The notes under the pieces are model-generated. The model saw nothing but the letters and a program-made list of their open reading frames with translations. It ran no database searches and was not told the DNA's origin. Made by a program: the position numbers and the translations under genes. DNA of 64,000 nucleotides from Paragordius varius (Eukaryota > Nematomorpha): assembly GCA_964247055.1 (NCBI GenBank), contig OZ176058.1, positions 1,922,001-1,986,000 of the forward strand. Direction: 5' to 3'. Positions 47,085 to 60,294 of the stretch are shown here, piece by piece; within the stretch, counting starts at the first letter, position 1; every line of letters begins with the position of its first letter.

Positions 47085-47125
47085 TTTTCTAAATTTTTAG
47101 CGGGCCGCATATGTTGAACACCCTC
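47085..47125. mobile_element. hAT-like terminus
   Basis: Read on the minus strand: GAGGGTGTTCAACATATGCG then GCCCGC, a common hAT-end pattern. The partner was not found. Confidence 0.35.
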
Positions 47126-47240
47126 GGTCTAAAATGTACCTTTATCAAAAACTTTAATCCAAATTTGTCCTTTAAAAATTTAATTTAAGGTTTCTTAAGA
47201 TTTGTATTACGTTTTTTTAACTGTTCTTGGATTTTGGTAT

Positions 47241-47465
47241 ATACCATTTACAATTCTAATCACCCTCGAAACAATTCAAATTCACCCTAAAAATAATTAA
47301 TTTGTTTTAGGGCATCTAATATAACTCATCATTTATATGTAATAGTTTATGGCATAGTTTATTCAGTATTATATCAATTTTAAACATTATAAAAAAATAT
47401 AGGTAATATTTAATGTTAAAAAACACAAAATTTATTTTAGAGTGAATTTGAACTTTAAATGGTAT
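47241..47465. mobile_element. Family B element, short
   Basis: ATACCATTTACAATTCTAAT to TGAACTTTAAATGGTAT. Only one or two 21-bp units remain per arm. Confidence 0.75.
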
Positions 47466-48505
47466 AAAAAATATAATCTAAAATCCATTGATTTATATTC
47501 TATTATAACACATTGATAAAAATAATTAGAAGAGCTATGTTTAAAGAGTATTAAAAATCTAATTTATATAATTTCTATTTTTGAAGTTTATTTTTTGCCA
47601 CTAAATTTTAAAGCTTACATCCTTCTATGAGCAATCAATTATAATTAAAAGCCTAAAAAAATGCATCATTAATACAAAATTTTAAAAATATCGATTATCT
47701 TTTTATTTATTAACGAGATATTTAGAAAAAGCATCAGTTTTTAATCTTAACTTTAATATTTTGTTTTGCTATATTTATTATATAATTTTTAAACGGTATA
47801 TTAAATTAATTGTCGGTTTCAAAAACAATATAAAAGTTATATGGATTTTTTGCAGAATACATATGTTTTTTTTTAAAAAAAGTTACTTAAATTACCAAAT
47901 AATTGTTCGAAAACTTAATTTTATATGACATAAAATTATTTAAATAATGTTTTTTTAAATAATGTTTTTTTAAATAATTTTTTATAAATGTAGAGATATT
48001 TTAGCACCTGTCTCTAATTTAAAAATTAATATTTATCAAAAAAAAGGTTTAATCAATAAATTAATAAGTATAAAATTTTAAGCGAAAATATATAATTATA
48101 AAATAATTTAAATACAATTATATATAAAAAATAAATTACCTGTGGTGTGGTATTGATGGTTACATATTAGAGAAATCAAAATAAATTTAAATGATTTTCA
48201 TGATTTCGAAAAATATATTTTTTTAAACATAAAGAATCCAGATAATGAAAGAATCTTTAAAAAGCGAACAAAATAAAAAATACTAAATTAATTAGAAAAA
48301 ATTTATATATATATTGCAAATTTAACGTTAAACAGATATTAATATATATATATATATATATATTAGTTAATATATAAGATATACGAAAAATCAAATAAAA
48401 AAGTATAAAAAACAAAAAATATAGAGCATAAAACAGGTGATTGTGTTTTCTTAGGTAAATTTTTTTTTGTATAAAAACTAATTTTTTGACATGAATGTGA
48501 ATAGT
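47466..48505. other. A+T-rich intergenic, no gene seen
   Basis: A short direct repeat of TTTAAATAATGTTTTT occurs at about 47940-47970. No exon-like segment is visible. Confidence 0.5.
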
Positions 48506-48620
48506 ACAGTAGCGTATGATATTAAAGAACAAATAGTTGAAAATAAATGTAAATGTTAATAATGTGACAAAGAAAATGTTCAATTTCTACCCTTGTTTTG
48601 TTTGTTACTATACACAACTG
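48506..48620. mobile_element. Family C MITE
   Basis: CAGTAGCGTATGATATTAAA at the left and TTGTTACTATACACAACTG at the right, 115 bp. Confidence 0.7.
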
Positions 48621-49298
48621 TATTTTATAAAAATAAAAAATGATAAAAAGAGAAAGTCATTTATGTAAAGACGTCTTCAAAATAAAAAAATATTTTTCAC
48701 GTAAAAATAATAATTATTTTGACATATATTCAATTAGTAGTAATAATAATTGACAAAAATTTTACAAATATGTTATTTATATTTGATATTTTTTTATAAA
48801 ATTTTTATTTTTTATATTTGTGATAATTCATATTACATTCAATATTTTCTTTTGATTAAGTTAATTAAATTAACCACAAAACTTGCTTTGATAAATAAAA
48901 TATTCTTTTATAAAGATTCAAATAAGATTAATACAAATAATTGTTAAATGATTTTACACATATTTTAAGTTATTATGTCAATTTTTGAAATTTTTTTTAA
49001 AATTATAAACTATATACCTATAATTCCTCTAAAAGGAGTTGAATACTTCAGCCATAAAAATGAGAATTAACTATTCTTTTTTCGAAAAATATATATTTCC
49101 ATTTTAAATGTAGGTTTAATATGTTTCTAATATTTTTGGAGATTAAAAAGGTTGGTAGGTAGGTAGGTAATTCGTTAGGTGGAGTTTGATTCCTTAGAAT
49201 TCCTTCCTTACAGTATTCTGCCATCTTAACATCAGTCTTTCTTTATTTTTTCCAAAAATGAAATTATTCTAAGAAATGTACTTATTAAAATGTAACAC

Positions 49299-50633
49299 TA
49301 AAGTGACCAGATAGGCTGTTTTTCGCAGTACAGTACTGGATTTTTAGAAAAAAACTGCGACTGTACTGCGCTCACTTTTGTACTGCTTTTTGAAATTAAA
49401 AATAATTACTTATGAATATATATTAATTACCTTTTTTAAAAAAAATTATTTTATAATTTAGTACCCTCTGTAAAAATAAACCCATAATTTGTAAACATAT
49501 TGGTCATTTTGTAATAAAAAACTAAGATTGGCCTATTTTGAATTGGTTAATATTTTGTTTTTTGCTCGAATTATACATAAAATTGGATTTTGAATCGGTC
49601 AAACCTTATCATTGTAGCCTTTCGCACATTGGCAAAAATATAAATCTCGGGCTCCACCGTAAGATTCAGGCTAATGGCTCTTTCACTCAGGACTTCCGCA
49701 AATAAAGGTGTCTCAAAATTTAAAATTAACAAAATTAATTTATGATATTTTAATAAATGTTTGATCATGGTTAGAATCATTTTTTGTTAAAATTATTAAA
49801 CGGAAATAGAAAATTGTTATCTCCGTAACTTATATTAAAAATTTATTATTATGGCATATGATTTTGAAATAACCTTTTTTTTCTTAAAAATTAAGAGAGT
49901 TACGTTTTCTATTCTTATTAGGTGTCAGGTATGATACTTAACTTTTTTCCTAAACTTTATGTTTATTAGTTTTCTGATTTTTAACAAATTTGAGATATTT
50001 TGTTGAATACTTCTAACAGTTCTGAATGATGGACATGGTTCGCTTTAAGATATAATAAAACCCTTTTTCTAAATAATTCGATGTTGAACATAGGGTTTTA
50101 ATTTAAAGGTAATTTTGGTGAATTTTTGTAAAAAAACACCATTTTTATTTAACCTAAATTTGAAAACGAACGAATATTTTAATTAACATTTTGAGAAATT
50201 AGCATTATCGAATTATAAAAAAATGTTAGAACAACCGTTTATATCGTTTCCATCATGCTGAAATTAGAATGTAGTATGCTTCAACAAAGTTTGCTAAAAA
50301 TCAAATTTTTGGAGGTATGCATTTTTTAAAAAATATATTTAGTTGATATCAAAATTTAGCATATATAAAACTATTGCATATCTCGGAATTTTTGCGATTA
50401 TTTTAAGAGAACAGTAGTTTTAAGAGAGCCAAAAATTTGGGACTTTCAGAGCCCACATATAAAAACTTCCAAAAGTACCATGATAATCCCGATATTTTCC
50501 TAACAGAGTATATATATTTCATCTGGAAGGTTTTTGTGGAAACTGTCTTATATACCACACCTATGGTGTAGACACAGCCAAAGTATGTTTTAATTTTGTA
50601 CTGCGCTTAAGTTTAAAATATCTAGTCACATTA
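49299..50633. mobile_element. hAT-like element with exact 8-bp target duplication
   Basis: TGTAACAC at 49291-49298 is repeated exactly at 50634-50641. Between, TAAAGTGACCAGAT is inverted with two mismatches as ATCTAGTCACATTA. An 8-bp duplication and short inverted ends fit the hAT superfamily. Subterminal GTACTGCGC words occur near both ends. No transposase is recognisable. It carries an exon-like segment on the minus strand. Confidence 0.75.
49571..49711 (-). CDS. Exon-like segment carried in the hAT-like element
   Basis: After an ATTTTGAG acceptor the minus strand reads TPLFAEVLSERAISLNLTVE, then PEIYIFANVRKATMIRFDRF and KIQFYV before TAA (about 46 codons). It is richer in G+C than the rest of the element. 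The pattern loosely recalls TOBE-type modules, but this is weak. It is either a host exon picked up by the transposon or a transposase exon I do not recognise. Confidence 0.4.
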   Translation of the reverse strand, partial: TPLFAEVLSERAISLNLTVEPEIYIFANVRKATMIRFDRFKIQFYV

Positions 50634-50941
50634 TGTAACACCAATGTAGGTGAACTTTCTTTTTATTATATAGCTTCCATAAATTTTTTTACGATACGAT
50701 TTGAATATGGGTTTTAAACTATCTGAGCAAACTTTCGTAAAATATAGACATAATCAATATTTTAATTTTTTGTGCAAAATATTTTAATTTATAATTAATT
50801 GTTTTTCACAGAACAAGTAATTCGATCATTAAATATATATTTTTAACATTTTAAAGTATGAAACTAAGTATACTATGCTAGAAAGTTAATAATTATTCTT
50901 AAATAGCATATGCAGCAAAGAGATTTTATTTTGGGGCTAAT

Positions 50942-51275
50942 ATACCATTTACAGTTTAAATTCACCCTTAAACAATTCAAATTCACCCTTGAACAATTCA
51001 AATTCACACTCGAACAATTCAAATTTACCCTAAAATAAATTATGTGTTTTTTAAGATTATATATTAGCTATATTTTTTATATTTATAAAAAAAAGAAATT
51101 TTGTGTGTAATCAAAATAATACTGAAAAAATAATAAACTTTGCCATAAAAATATATTTAATTTTAATGATGAGTAATATTATACGGAAGTTTCATAATTT
51201 ATTTTTAGGGTGAATTTGAATTGTTCAAGGGTGAATTCGAATTGTTTAAGGGTGAATTTGAACTGTAAATGGTAT
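50942..51275. mobile_element. Family B element
   Basis: ATACCATTTACAGTTTAAAT to TTTGAACTGTAAATGGTAT, with three 21-bp units on the left arm and two on the right. Confidence 0.85.
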
Positions 51276-52448
51276 ATATACTTACTGTAAGTACAATATA
51301 GAATGAATATATTTGAGTGTATAACCAATTTACATCTGTACCAACATAAAACCAAAAACGATATCATCAAGCAAGGAATCAAAGTTTAAAAAAATATGGT
51401 TGGTTTATTTAATGTTTGACTTTAAATTCTACCTTTAATTTGTAAAATTTCATTTTTTGTTGCATAAGCCTTAAAGTAAACTCTGTAAAAAGAAGTCCAT
51501 TAAATTTTTTTACCTTATTTGAAGGGGGTACTAAAAAATCAACTAATGTGTGTCAAATTTTCAAATAAAAATATGCCGTTATAAAAGGGCCTCAGAATAG
51601 CATTTGCAAATATCGTTTTTTTTTAAATTTCCAAATCTGTAAAATTTATTATGTTTACAAATTATTATTTTTATTTAATTCATAACTATTTAGCGGCTTT
51701 ATAACTCTTAGATACAAAGCTAATAAAATAAAATTTTACAGTATTGTTCATATTTAGTTATTTTTATATCACAATTTCAATATTAAATTTGAACAAAATA
51801 AATCCATAATTTATTTAAATTTTTTTGATATTTTTTGCATTTACATCTAAAAATTAGAGCAAAAAATATTTTAGAAATATATATATATTCTGACAGTTTT
51901 TTTTGGAAAATGAAAGCTTAGGTATTTTAAAGTACAATCTAGTATTAAACTTTCGATTTTTAAAAAAAAGATAATTTCATAATTTTTTAGCTTTATATAT
52001 AAATTAAAAATTTATTTTTTTTAGGAAAAATTATTTTTCTTTAAGGCTATTCACACAAAAAGCATATTATTTACTCTAAGTTATTTTGTAATTAATAATT
52101 AAATTTTAAATTAAAAAGAAATATAATTGGTTAAAAGGGAATTTTATTGGAGATTAGAAAAAATTAAATGTTTGTGACACAGGTAAAATGACATTTTAGC
52201 TTTCTTTTCACCAATTTAATAATCTAAATAACCAATATTGAGTATCTTTATATCAGCTTAAAAAATAATTATGTTTTATTGTATATATTTTTGGTAGCCA
52301 TTTCAAGAATTTTTCAAAATAACTTAAAAATAGTTATAAAAAAGTCAAAATATGTGTTTTTAAAAAAGAATAACTAAAAACCAAGATACTAATCATTGTT
52401 TAAAAAAATGCAAAATACATATAATGATATAAAAATTTCCATCTACAA
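51276..52448. other. A+T-rich intergenic, no gene seen
   Basis: No supported exon, and no repeat shared with the rest of the window. Confidence 0.5.
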
Positions 52449-52699
52449 CAGCGGTTCTCCTAACCTTTATTTGTTCTTGCCTTACTGAATGGAAAATGAA
52501 AATCCTTGCGCCCTCCTGTCAAAAAAAACCAAAATAAGTAAAATTTATTATAATATTATAAAATCCCCATCAATGAGATATATATATGCAATTTTTAAAA
52601 TATCTTTCCATATCGGTTACAAAGCTTAATAATTTGCACCGAAAATTCTTTCTGATTTTATTTTTAATTTAATTCTTTATTCGCGCTTGGGAACCAGTG
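52449..52699. mobile_element. hAT-like MITE, ~250 bp
   Basis: The left end CAGCGGTTCTCCTAACC and the inverse of the right end, CACTGGTTCCCAAGCGCG, match the CAGTGGTTCTCAACC pattern of hAT MITEs. The flanking octamers ATCTACAA and CTTTACAA agree at 6 of 8 positions, so the target duplication is worn. Confidence 0.65.
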
Positions 52700-52920
52700 C
52701 TTTACAATATCATTCAAAAAAATGTTTAACAGAGATAAGGTAAGTTATCAGAACTCAAAAATATTATATTAATTTAATTTTTGTCATAACACATTTAAAA
52801 TAGGATTACATTTACTTAAAATCCAAATTTTTATTGATTCATATAATTAACATTTATTTTGTAATCATATCATATTCCCAAAAACAACACAAAACCAGGC
52901 GTTAGGTTGTTCAGTTTATA

Positions 52921-53230
52921 CAGTAAAAATTAGAATTGTGCAGACGAAACGTATAACCATAATGAATATTTTTTACAGTAAAACTTATTGTGCAGACGAA
53001 ACTTATAACCATAAAAATATTTTATTTCAAAAGACAACCATACTTTTTAAACCCTTGATATTTACATAAACTATTAAAATATATAATGTAGCGTATTAAT
53101 CTACATTATATATTCCATTATCTGCAATCCAAAAGATAAGTTACAAAAAATCAATTTGAAATATTTGGTTGTCTTTTGAAAAATATATTTGTCTTCATAT
53201 TAAATTAATTTGTCTGTGTAATTTCAATTA
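52921..53230. mobile_element. Family A MITE just beyond the MED6 stop
   Basis: The left arm CAGTAAAAATTAGAATTGTG is duplicated 50 bp on (CAGTAAAACTTATTGTGCAG). The right arm ends about 20 bp from the MED6 stop codon. On the MED6 strand the arm at about 53022-53030 contains AATAAA, so the MITE may form the 3' UTR and supply its poly(A) signal. Confidence 0.75.
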
Positions 53231-53250
53231 TTGGATTTTTACAATTTGTC

Positions 53251-55414
53251 TTAAATCGAGGTTTTAGCCATACTCATGGTTGTTTCATGTACAGAGAAGG
53301 AAATAGAAGTCACAGTAGTGGTTAATGTTTGAGAATTTGGATTGGAAACATTTATAGCTTCTATTATTGTAGTCGCCGTTGGTGGTTGCAAAAAAGTTTG
53401 ATTTTGCTGTGAAGGAAAAAATTTCCCAACCAAATCTCGGATAATTAAATCAACACGCGCTGTATGAGCAAGGCTCATTTCAGCCATCGCCATACTATCT
53501 ATCCAAGTTTCATCTTTTCCAAATAAAGAGTTATTTGGCGTATAAGTTATAGGTTTTTGGGAACCTGAAGAAAAATTTCGCTTCTCCATATCATTTTCCA
53601 TTTTTGGCCCCGTTCTTTCTGAGGCAGAATTTTGGTGAGGTTCTTCTTGGTTAGTCGTTAGGTAGTAGTTTTCATCATTTAACCACAACAAAGAATTATA
53701 TTTATTAGCATTATCCACATTAACATTATCATCCTTACACGATTCATCCAAACTGCGTTTGGTATCAAATTCATCCAAATTTTCTTGAGTAAAACCATCC
53801 GTTTCTGTTTTACATAATATTGATTGTTTGTTTTCGTTTTCAAAAGTTTCATTTCCACCAATTTCTAGTTGTGATGATAAACCACTTTTAGAAACGTTCT
53901 TATTACTGCGTGTTGATACGTGATGTAAAAATTGACCAAACGCACTTTGGCAATGGTAGAGCGAGGATAGCAGACGAGTATGTAAAACGGTCGATAAATC
54001 AGGACTTTGATACACCACACCTGCTATAATGTAATAATCTGTTAGGGGTGTAGTCCCCATAACATAAGATGGGCCGGCGCCGTGATCAGCTGATTTAATC
54101 AGTTGATTTTGCGCATTAGGATTAGCGGTATTAATTCGATGTCTATGTTGTTTTCGTATAACATATAGGATTGGTTCCTGGCTATGTATGAGGACATACT
54201 CTATCCCCGTCATATTTTTGAGGTGTGTAGCCGGGTCAAGACCTAAAAAAATAATAGAAAATTGGATAATATATACAGTAACGAAAGTTTTTATAAGACA
54301 TATCTGTATTTCAAAAGGGCTAAAAAGGTCTGTTACCGGGTGTATGAAATTTTTCTTTTTATTTATCACTTAATTAATTAAACACTGTATTTTTCAAATA
54401 TGTAAAACTAATAAAAATGAAAAAAATCGTAACTGGATATGTAAAAAAATATCCTTTATCCATTAAAATCTCAGATAGGGTCTAAATAGTTTTCCTTACC
54501 GTATTATATATAAATAATATAGTTATGCATATTTATGCTGGCCTATTTACATTATTCGGTCACACAGTAGGGTGTGTTATGAAGCAAATGTTGTCCATAA
54601 TTAAATGAACCAATTAATGCGCTAAGATAGGAATAAATTGGTTAATTTTAACATTTCTTTGTTTTTACCCATACTGTCGCGTGTTGCCCTATTGACCAAC
54701 TATAATATGAATAGGCCGGCATTAAAATGCATACTCTATATGTATATATATATATATATATATATCAACATTAGGCAAATCACAGCAAGAATTTAAATTA
54801 AATAGAGAAGAAAGGAAAATTGATGGCTAAAAAAATAGTGAAAAAATCCCTTTTTTCCAGACATTAACATTGAGCCAATAAATAGGATGTATAATAAAAA
54901 ACATTATTTTTATTGCTTATTTGTATTTTTACTGTAAAAATTTCCTCCTAACTGATACTCGCTATCTAGCAAAGTTAAAAACACACTTTCATTTGAAGAG
55001 TACAATTAAAAATTCTTAAAATTTTAAAATTATGCTTGACATTAAAAAACATTTGTCTTTTAGGTTTTTACATTTTATATGTATAATTTTCATTTTTACC
55101 GAAATATAAATGAGGATTAGCGATATATTTTATACGTTTTGTCCGTATAAATTCAAATTTTACTGAACTAAAAAACTTTATAAAACTATAAAAAAGGCTT
55201 CTTAAATTTTGAATCTTTATAATAAAATAAATTTAAAACCTTGCATTTTCACGCTTTCGTTGTTACAGGTGCGATCATAAAATGGATTACTTTTTTCACA
55301 AAAGTAATCTAGCACATTGTTTGCATTTAGAATTGGAATCCAAGCACTATCATGCCAAGAAATACTAAGGGGATTTGAAAGCTCTGAAGCAATATTTTCT
55401 GAAACTAAGGACAT
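53251..55414 (-). CDS. MED6: Mediator complex subunit 6
   Basis: MED6 is a head-module subunit of Mediator, the coactivator that links transcription factors to RNA polymerase II. Exons 55414-55240 and 54242-53251 join in phase 1 across a ~1-kb intron (donor GTTTTA, acceptor TTTTTTTAG) to give 389 residues. The conserved core is unmistakable: [56 protein letters not shown] and [20 protein letters not shown], with [12 protein letters not shown] following. It carries a ~25-residue insert between the RKQHRHR and TPLTDYY segments and a long C-terminal extension (about residues 175-389) rich in Asn, Ser and acidic residues; human MED6 is about 246 residues. The first ATG is used. PSMB1 starts 822 bp away on the other strand. 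Confidence 0.95.
54565..54676. mobile_element. Family C MITE in the MED6 intron
   Basis: CAGTAGGGTGTGTTATGAAG, then TTGTCCATAATTAAATGAAC, with the inverse end TTTTTACCCATACTG. Confidence 0.6.
54739..54766. repeat. (TA)n microsatellite in the MED6 intron
   Basis: About 13 TA units after GTATATG. Confidence 0.85.
54930..55165. mobile_element. Worn family A right arms in the MED6 intron
   Basis: Right-arm ends occur at about 55100 (TATAATTTTCATTTTTACCG) and 55164 (GTCCGTATAAATTCAAATTT). A left arm may start near 54930 (TACTGTAAAAATTTCC). They end about 75 bp from the exon 1 donor. Confidence 0.45.
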
Positions 55415-56235
55415 TATCAGTTTTTAAGTGATTTGAAAATAAAAGTTCAAAAAGGATTTTACCAAGGTTTTGAACTAGATTGAGAGAATATTACGCAACT
55501 AATGGTAAAAGTAGATTTAAAAGTTCTAAAGCAATTTTTGGCGTAGAAATATTTTAATTTTTTATATATATATGTGATTTTTAACCTAAAAATATTATAA
55601 ATAATCGGATAATTCAATTTAAATGCATGAACGAAGCAATATTTGCGATACTAAAGATATATTTCGTTTAAGAGATTATATTATGATTTTCGGTGGAAAA
55701 TAAGTTTGTTTTATCAAGGTTTTAGGTTTTCCGGTAAATTTTTTAGTAAAGACGGCAACTGATATCGTCTGGGAGTTCTATTATAGGATTTATAAAAAAA
55801 ATATGAAATGCGATTTAAACAATTCGAAATGCGATCGATATATAGTGTTCGTAGTGAATAGGATATTTTTAACAGTCTAATTCCAAATTTTCCATTTATT
55901 TGATGTTGAATTGGGTTTTTTTTGAATCCGAATTCAAATTATCTAAGCTTTTAAACTGAATATTTATTGGAGATCGGGGTTGGCTGTATAGCTGCTTTGG
56001 AGATTTAAAAGGTTTTTTAAGATTATAATATTGAATTAAGATATATTATTCCGAATCAAATATTAAATGAGCTAAATTTAATTTTCAATCAAATTATCCA
56101 CAATTTTGAAAAATAGCCATGCTTTGTTCCATACATTCATTAAACTAATAAACCATATTGATTACATCTCCATATCAAAACTTTTGTAACGTAAAAAATT
56201 TAATTTAATTCTAGAAAAGATATAATAATTTCAAA
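55415..56235. promoter_or_regulatory. Divergent upstream region of MED6 and PSMB1
   Basis: This 821-bp interval separates two start codons pointing outward, so it must hold both promoters and 5' UTRs. It lacks the window's MITE families, unlike nearly every other non-coding interval of this size. No TATA box or initiator can be told apart from the A+T-rich background. Confidence 0.55.
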
Positions 56236-57282
56236 ATGTTAGCAAACCCAATTATTGCTTCAAATGCGATTGAAAGGCATGGACATAGATGGAATCCCTA
56301 CCTAAATCATGGAGGGTAAGATTTTCAGACTTATGATAAAATATAATTACAAATTTTAAAACTTAGTACCTAAATTATTAAAAACTTAATATATTCTTTG
56401 GGTTACTTAAGAATTTTTTTAGTATTTATTTGCCAAATTTATAATCATTAATTTTATATGACTTTAGTTGATTCCTATTTAAAATTTATTTTCTAGAAGC
56501 GTGGTCGCAATAGCTGGTGAAGATTTCGCCATAATCGGTTCTGATACACGCTTGAGTGAGGACGAAAGTGGGGAAATTTTGACCCGAAATCAATCTAAAA
56601 TTTATAAATTGTAAGAATTTTTATAAATTTAATTTAAAATATTTTATTTTTTCTTAAAAATAAAATTATTGAATTTATTAAATATATGTATATAAAAAAA
56701 TATTTCAATTAATATAAAAATTGTTACACGCTTGAGTGAGGACGAAAGTGGGGAAATTTTGACCCGAAATCAATCTAAAATTTACAAATTGTAAGAATTT
56801 GTTTTAATAAATTTAATTAAAAATATTTTATTTTTTAAAAAAAATAAAATTATTTATAAATCTTTAAAATATACATTTATATATTTATATATAAATATAA
56901 AAAAATATATTTTTTCAATCAATATAAAATTGTGACATGGCTGAGTGAGGACATAAGGAAATTTAATTGATCTAACTTTTGGGAATCGTAAGATTTTTTA
57001 TAAATTCTATAAAAATAATTTTAAAATATTTTTTAGATTAACAAGAAATTTATAAGGAATTAATATTTAAGACAGATTTAATATTTTAAATTATTGAATA
57101 TTATAATTTTTGTTTTTACGTAATTTTGTTATCATATTAAATTATTCTATCTAAAAATATTTTTAAAAACAACAATTTATAAATTGTAGGATATTTTTTA
57201 ATAATCAAATAAAAAGTATTTTTAATTTAATTTAAAATTGGTGAATACCAAAGAGGGAAAATTTTAACTTAATCCAAATATA

Positions 57283-57323
<41 letters not shown>

Positions 57324-58761
57324 GTCAAAAAACTTATTTAATTTTATTATAATCAAATAAAACAATTATTAGGCTTAAAAACATTTTTTAACGCAAAAAA
57401 ATTATCTATTTTTTACTTTATTATATATGGGTTAAAATTCATAGTTTTTTTTACAAAAAACATTATAATATTTTTTAATAATAAATTACTAGAAATATAT
57501 AAATATTAAAAATAATTAAATTTCTTTTTATGATTTTTAATAAAAATGCGCACCCTTTTTTAATTTTAGAACGGCTGGTTCAATGTTGGGTCTTTGTGGT
57601 TTCCATGGCGACGTAATTCAATTATTAGGTCAATTGGAATATGCTATTAAAGTACATTTTAAATTTATAATTTTTACATAAAAATATTTTTTATAATGTA
57701 TATAATTTTGTTTATTTATTTTTGCAAAAAAAATTATTTTTTTTAAAAAATTTATTTTAATATAATATTTGAAAAAATTGGAATTATAGGAAAAAATAAA
57801 TAAATTCAATAAATTTAATGTAATTGAAAGTTTAATTTTAAAATTAATTTATTTTAAAATCTTAATTTAAAATTTTTAGTTATAAAAAACTTTGTAAAAC
57901 TAATTTTATGAAGAAATATTTGCAAAAACGAAATTTTTCGTAAAAATATTATTTTTATTTAAAAAAAATATTCTTTAAAACATATTTTTTATTAATAATT
58001 TCTGATATAAATATAAATATTTTATCAAAAAAAATATAAATTTCCAAAAAAATAAATTAATTTAATAAAAAATTTATTTTTTTTAGGTTTACAAACGCGA
58101 AAATTATAGTACAATATCAACCAGTGCACTTGCTAATATGTTATCTCGTTAAAAAATAAATATTTGAAAAAATTAAAAAAAATAAAATTAATTTTAAATT
58201 ATAAAAGATTTACATATATATATATATATGTATATATTTATTTATTTATTTAATAAAAATATTGAAATTTTTAATGAATTTAAGGAAAATCCAAAAAAGT
58301 TTTTCATTTAAAAATATAAATAAAAATTCAATTTAATAAAATATTGTTTATATATATATAGAAATAAAATTTTTAAATTTTTTTATATAAAATAAATATA
58401 AACTGATAAAATTTTTAAAAAAATAATATTAATTTTAGGTTTACAAACGCAAGAATTACATTTCAATATCAACCAGTGCTCTTGCTAATATTTTATCATA
58501 TTAAAAAATGAAAAAATTAATAAAAAGATTAAACTAATAAATAAATATGATAAAATATTTCAAAAATTAGTTTAAAAAATATAAAACATTAATATATTTA
58601 TATATATATATATATATATATTTAATAAAAATATTAAAAATATAATTAAAATTTTAAAAAAATCTAAAAAGAACGAAAAACAAATGTTAATTCATCTAAC
58701 AAAAAAATTTTTATTTATAAAATATATATAAAAATTCAATTAAATTTAATTAAATAATATC

Positions 58762-58807
<46 letters not shown>

Positions 58808-59470
58808 TATAATAAAATTTTTTAAATATATTAATTAATAAATTAATAAAAAATTTATTTTTAATAAAAATAATTAATTTTAGGTTTACAAACGCGAAAA
58901 TTATAGTACAATATCAACCAGTGCACTTGCTAATATGTTATCATTTAAAATATATAAAATTAATTAAAAAAATAAAGATTAAAATTATAACCCTAATATA
59001 TATACATATATATATATATATATATGATAAAATTTTTTAAATATAATTAAGAATTTAAAACGAGAAAAAAAGTTTTTTATTAAAAAAATTAATAATATAA
59101 TTAAATTTAATTGAATAATTTATATATATATATAAATATATTAATAATATAATTAAGATTATAAAAATATTAATAATATAATTAAATTTAATTAATAATT
59201 TTAGGTTTACGAACGCGATAATTACAGTACAATATCAACTAGTTCAATTGCTAATTTGTTATCTTGTTAAAAAATATATATTTGAAAAAATAAAAAAAAA
59301 TAAAATTAATTTTAAATAATAAAAGATTCACATATATATAATATATATGTATATATTTATTTATTTATTTAATAATAATTTTGAAATTTTGAATTTATTA
59401 AGAGAAAAAAAGAATGAAAAATAAATATGTTAATATATTATCTAACATAAAAGTTTTTAATTTAACAAAA

Positions 59471-59519
<49 letters not shown>

Positions 59520-60223
59520 TTTTTTTAACAATTCTATTTAATTAATAATTTATTATATATTTAAATACTAATTAAAAAATTTATGTTCAATAAAAAATAT
59601 TATTTTTAGGTTTACAAACGCGAAAATTACAGTACAATATCAACCAATGCACTTGCTAATATGTTATCTCGTTAAAAAATAAATATTTGAAAAAATTAAA
59701 AAAAATAAATTAATTTAAAAAAAAGATTAAAATTTTAACTTTAATATATATATAATTAATAAAAATATTTTGAATATAATTGAATTTGAAAAAATTTAAA
59801 AAGTATAAATAATATGATTAAGAATTTAAAATAGAAATAAAATTCAATTTAATTAAATATTGTTTATATATATATATATATAATTAATATTTATAAATAA
59901 AAATTTATACATAAATATAAAATTTTTAAATTTTCAATAACAAAATATTATTTTTAGGTTTACAAACGCGAAAATTATAGTACAATATCAACCAGTGCTC
60001 TTGCTAATATGTTATCATGTTAAAAAAATTGAAAAATTTTAAACTAATTAATAAATATTTTATAATATTCTAATATTAGTTTGAATAATTTATATATAGA
60101 TTTAATGGAATTATTAATAAATGAAGATTTTAAAAATATTAATAATAAAGTGAAGAATTTAAAATATCTAAAAAAGTTTTAAATTTAAAAATATATAAAA
60201 AAATTCAATTTAATTAAATAATA

Positions 60224-60294
<71 letters not shown>

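Noticed and set aside
48257-48947. Frames of 108 and 65 residues rich in Ile, Phe and Tyr
   Set aside because: Simple A+T-rich translation with a (TA)n stretch and a family C element inside.
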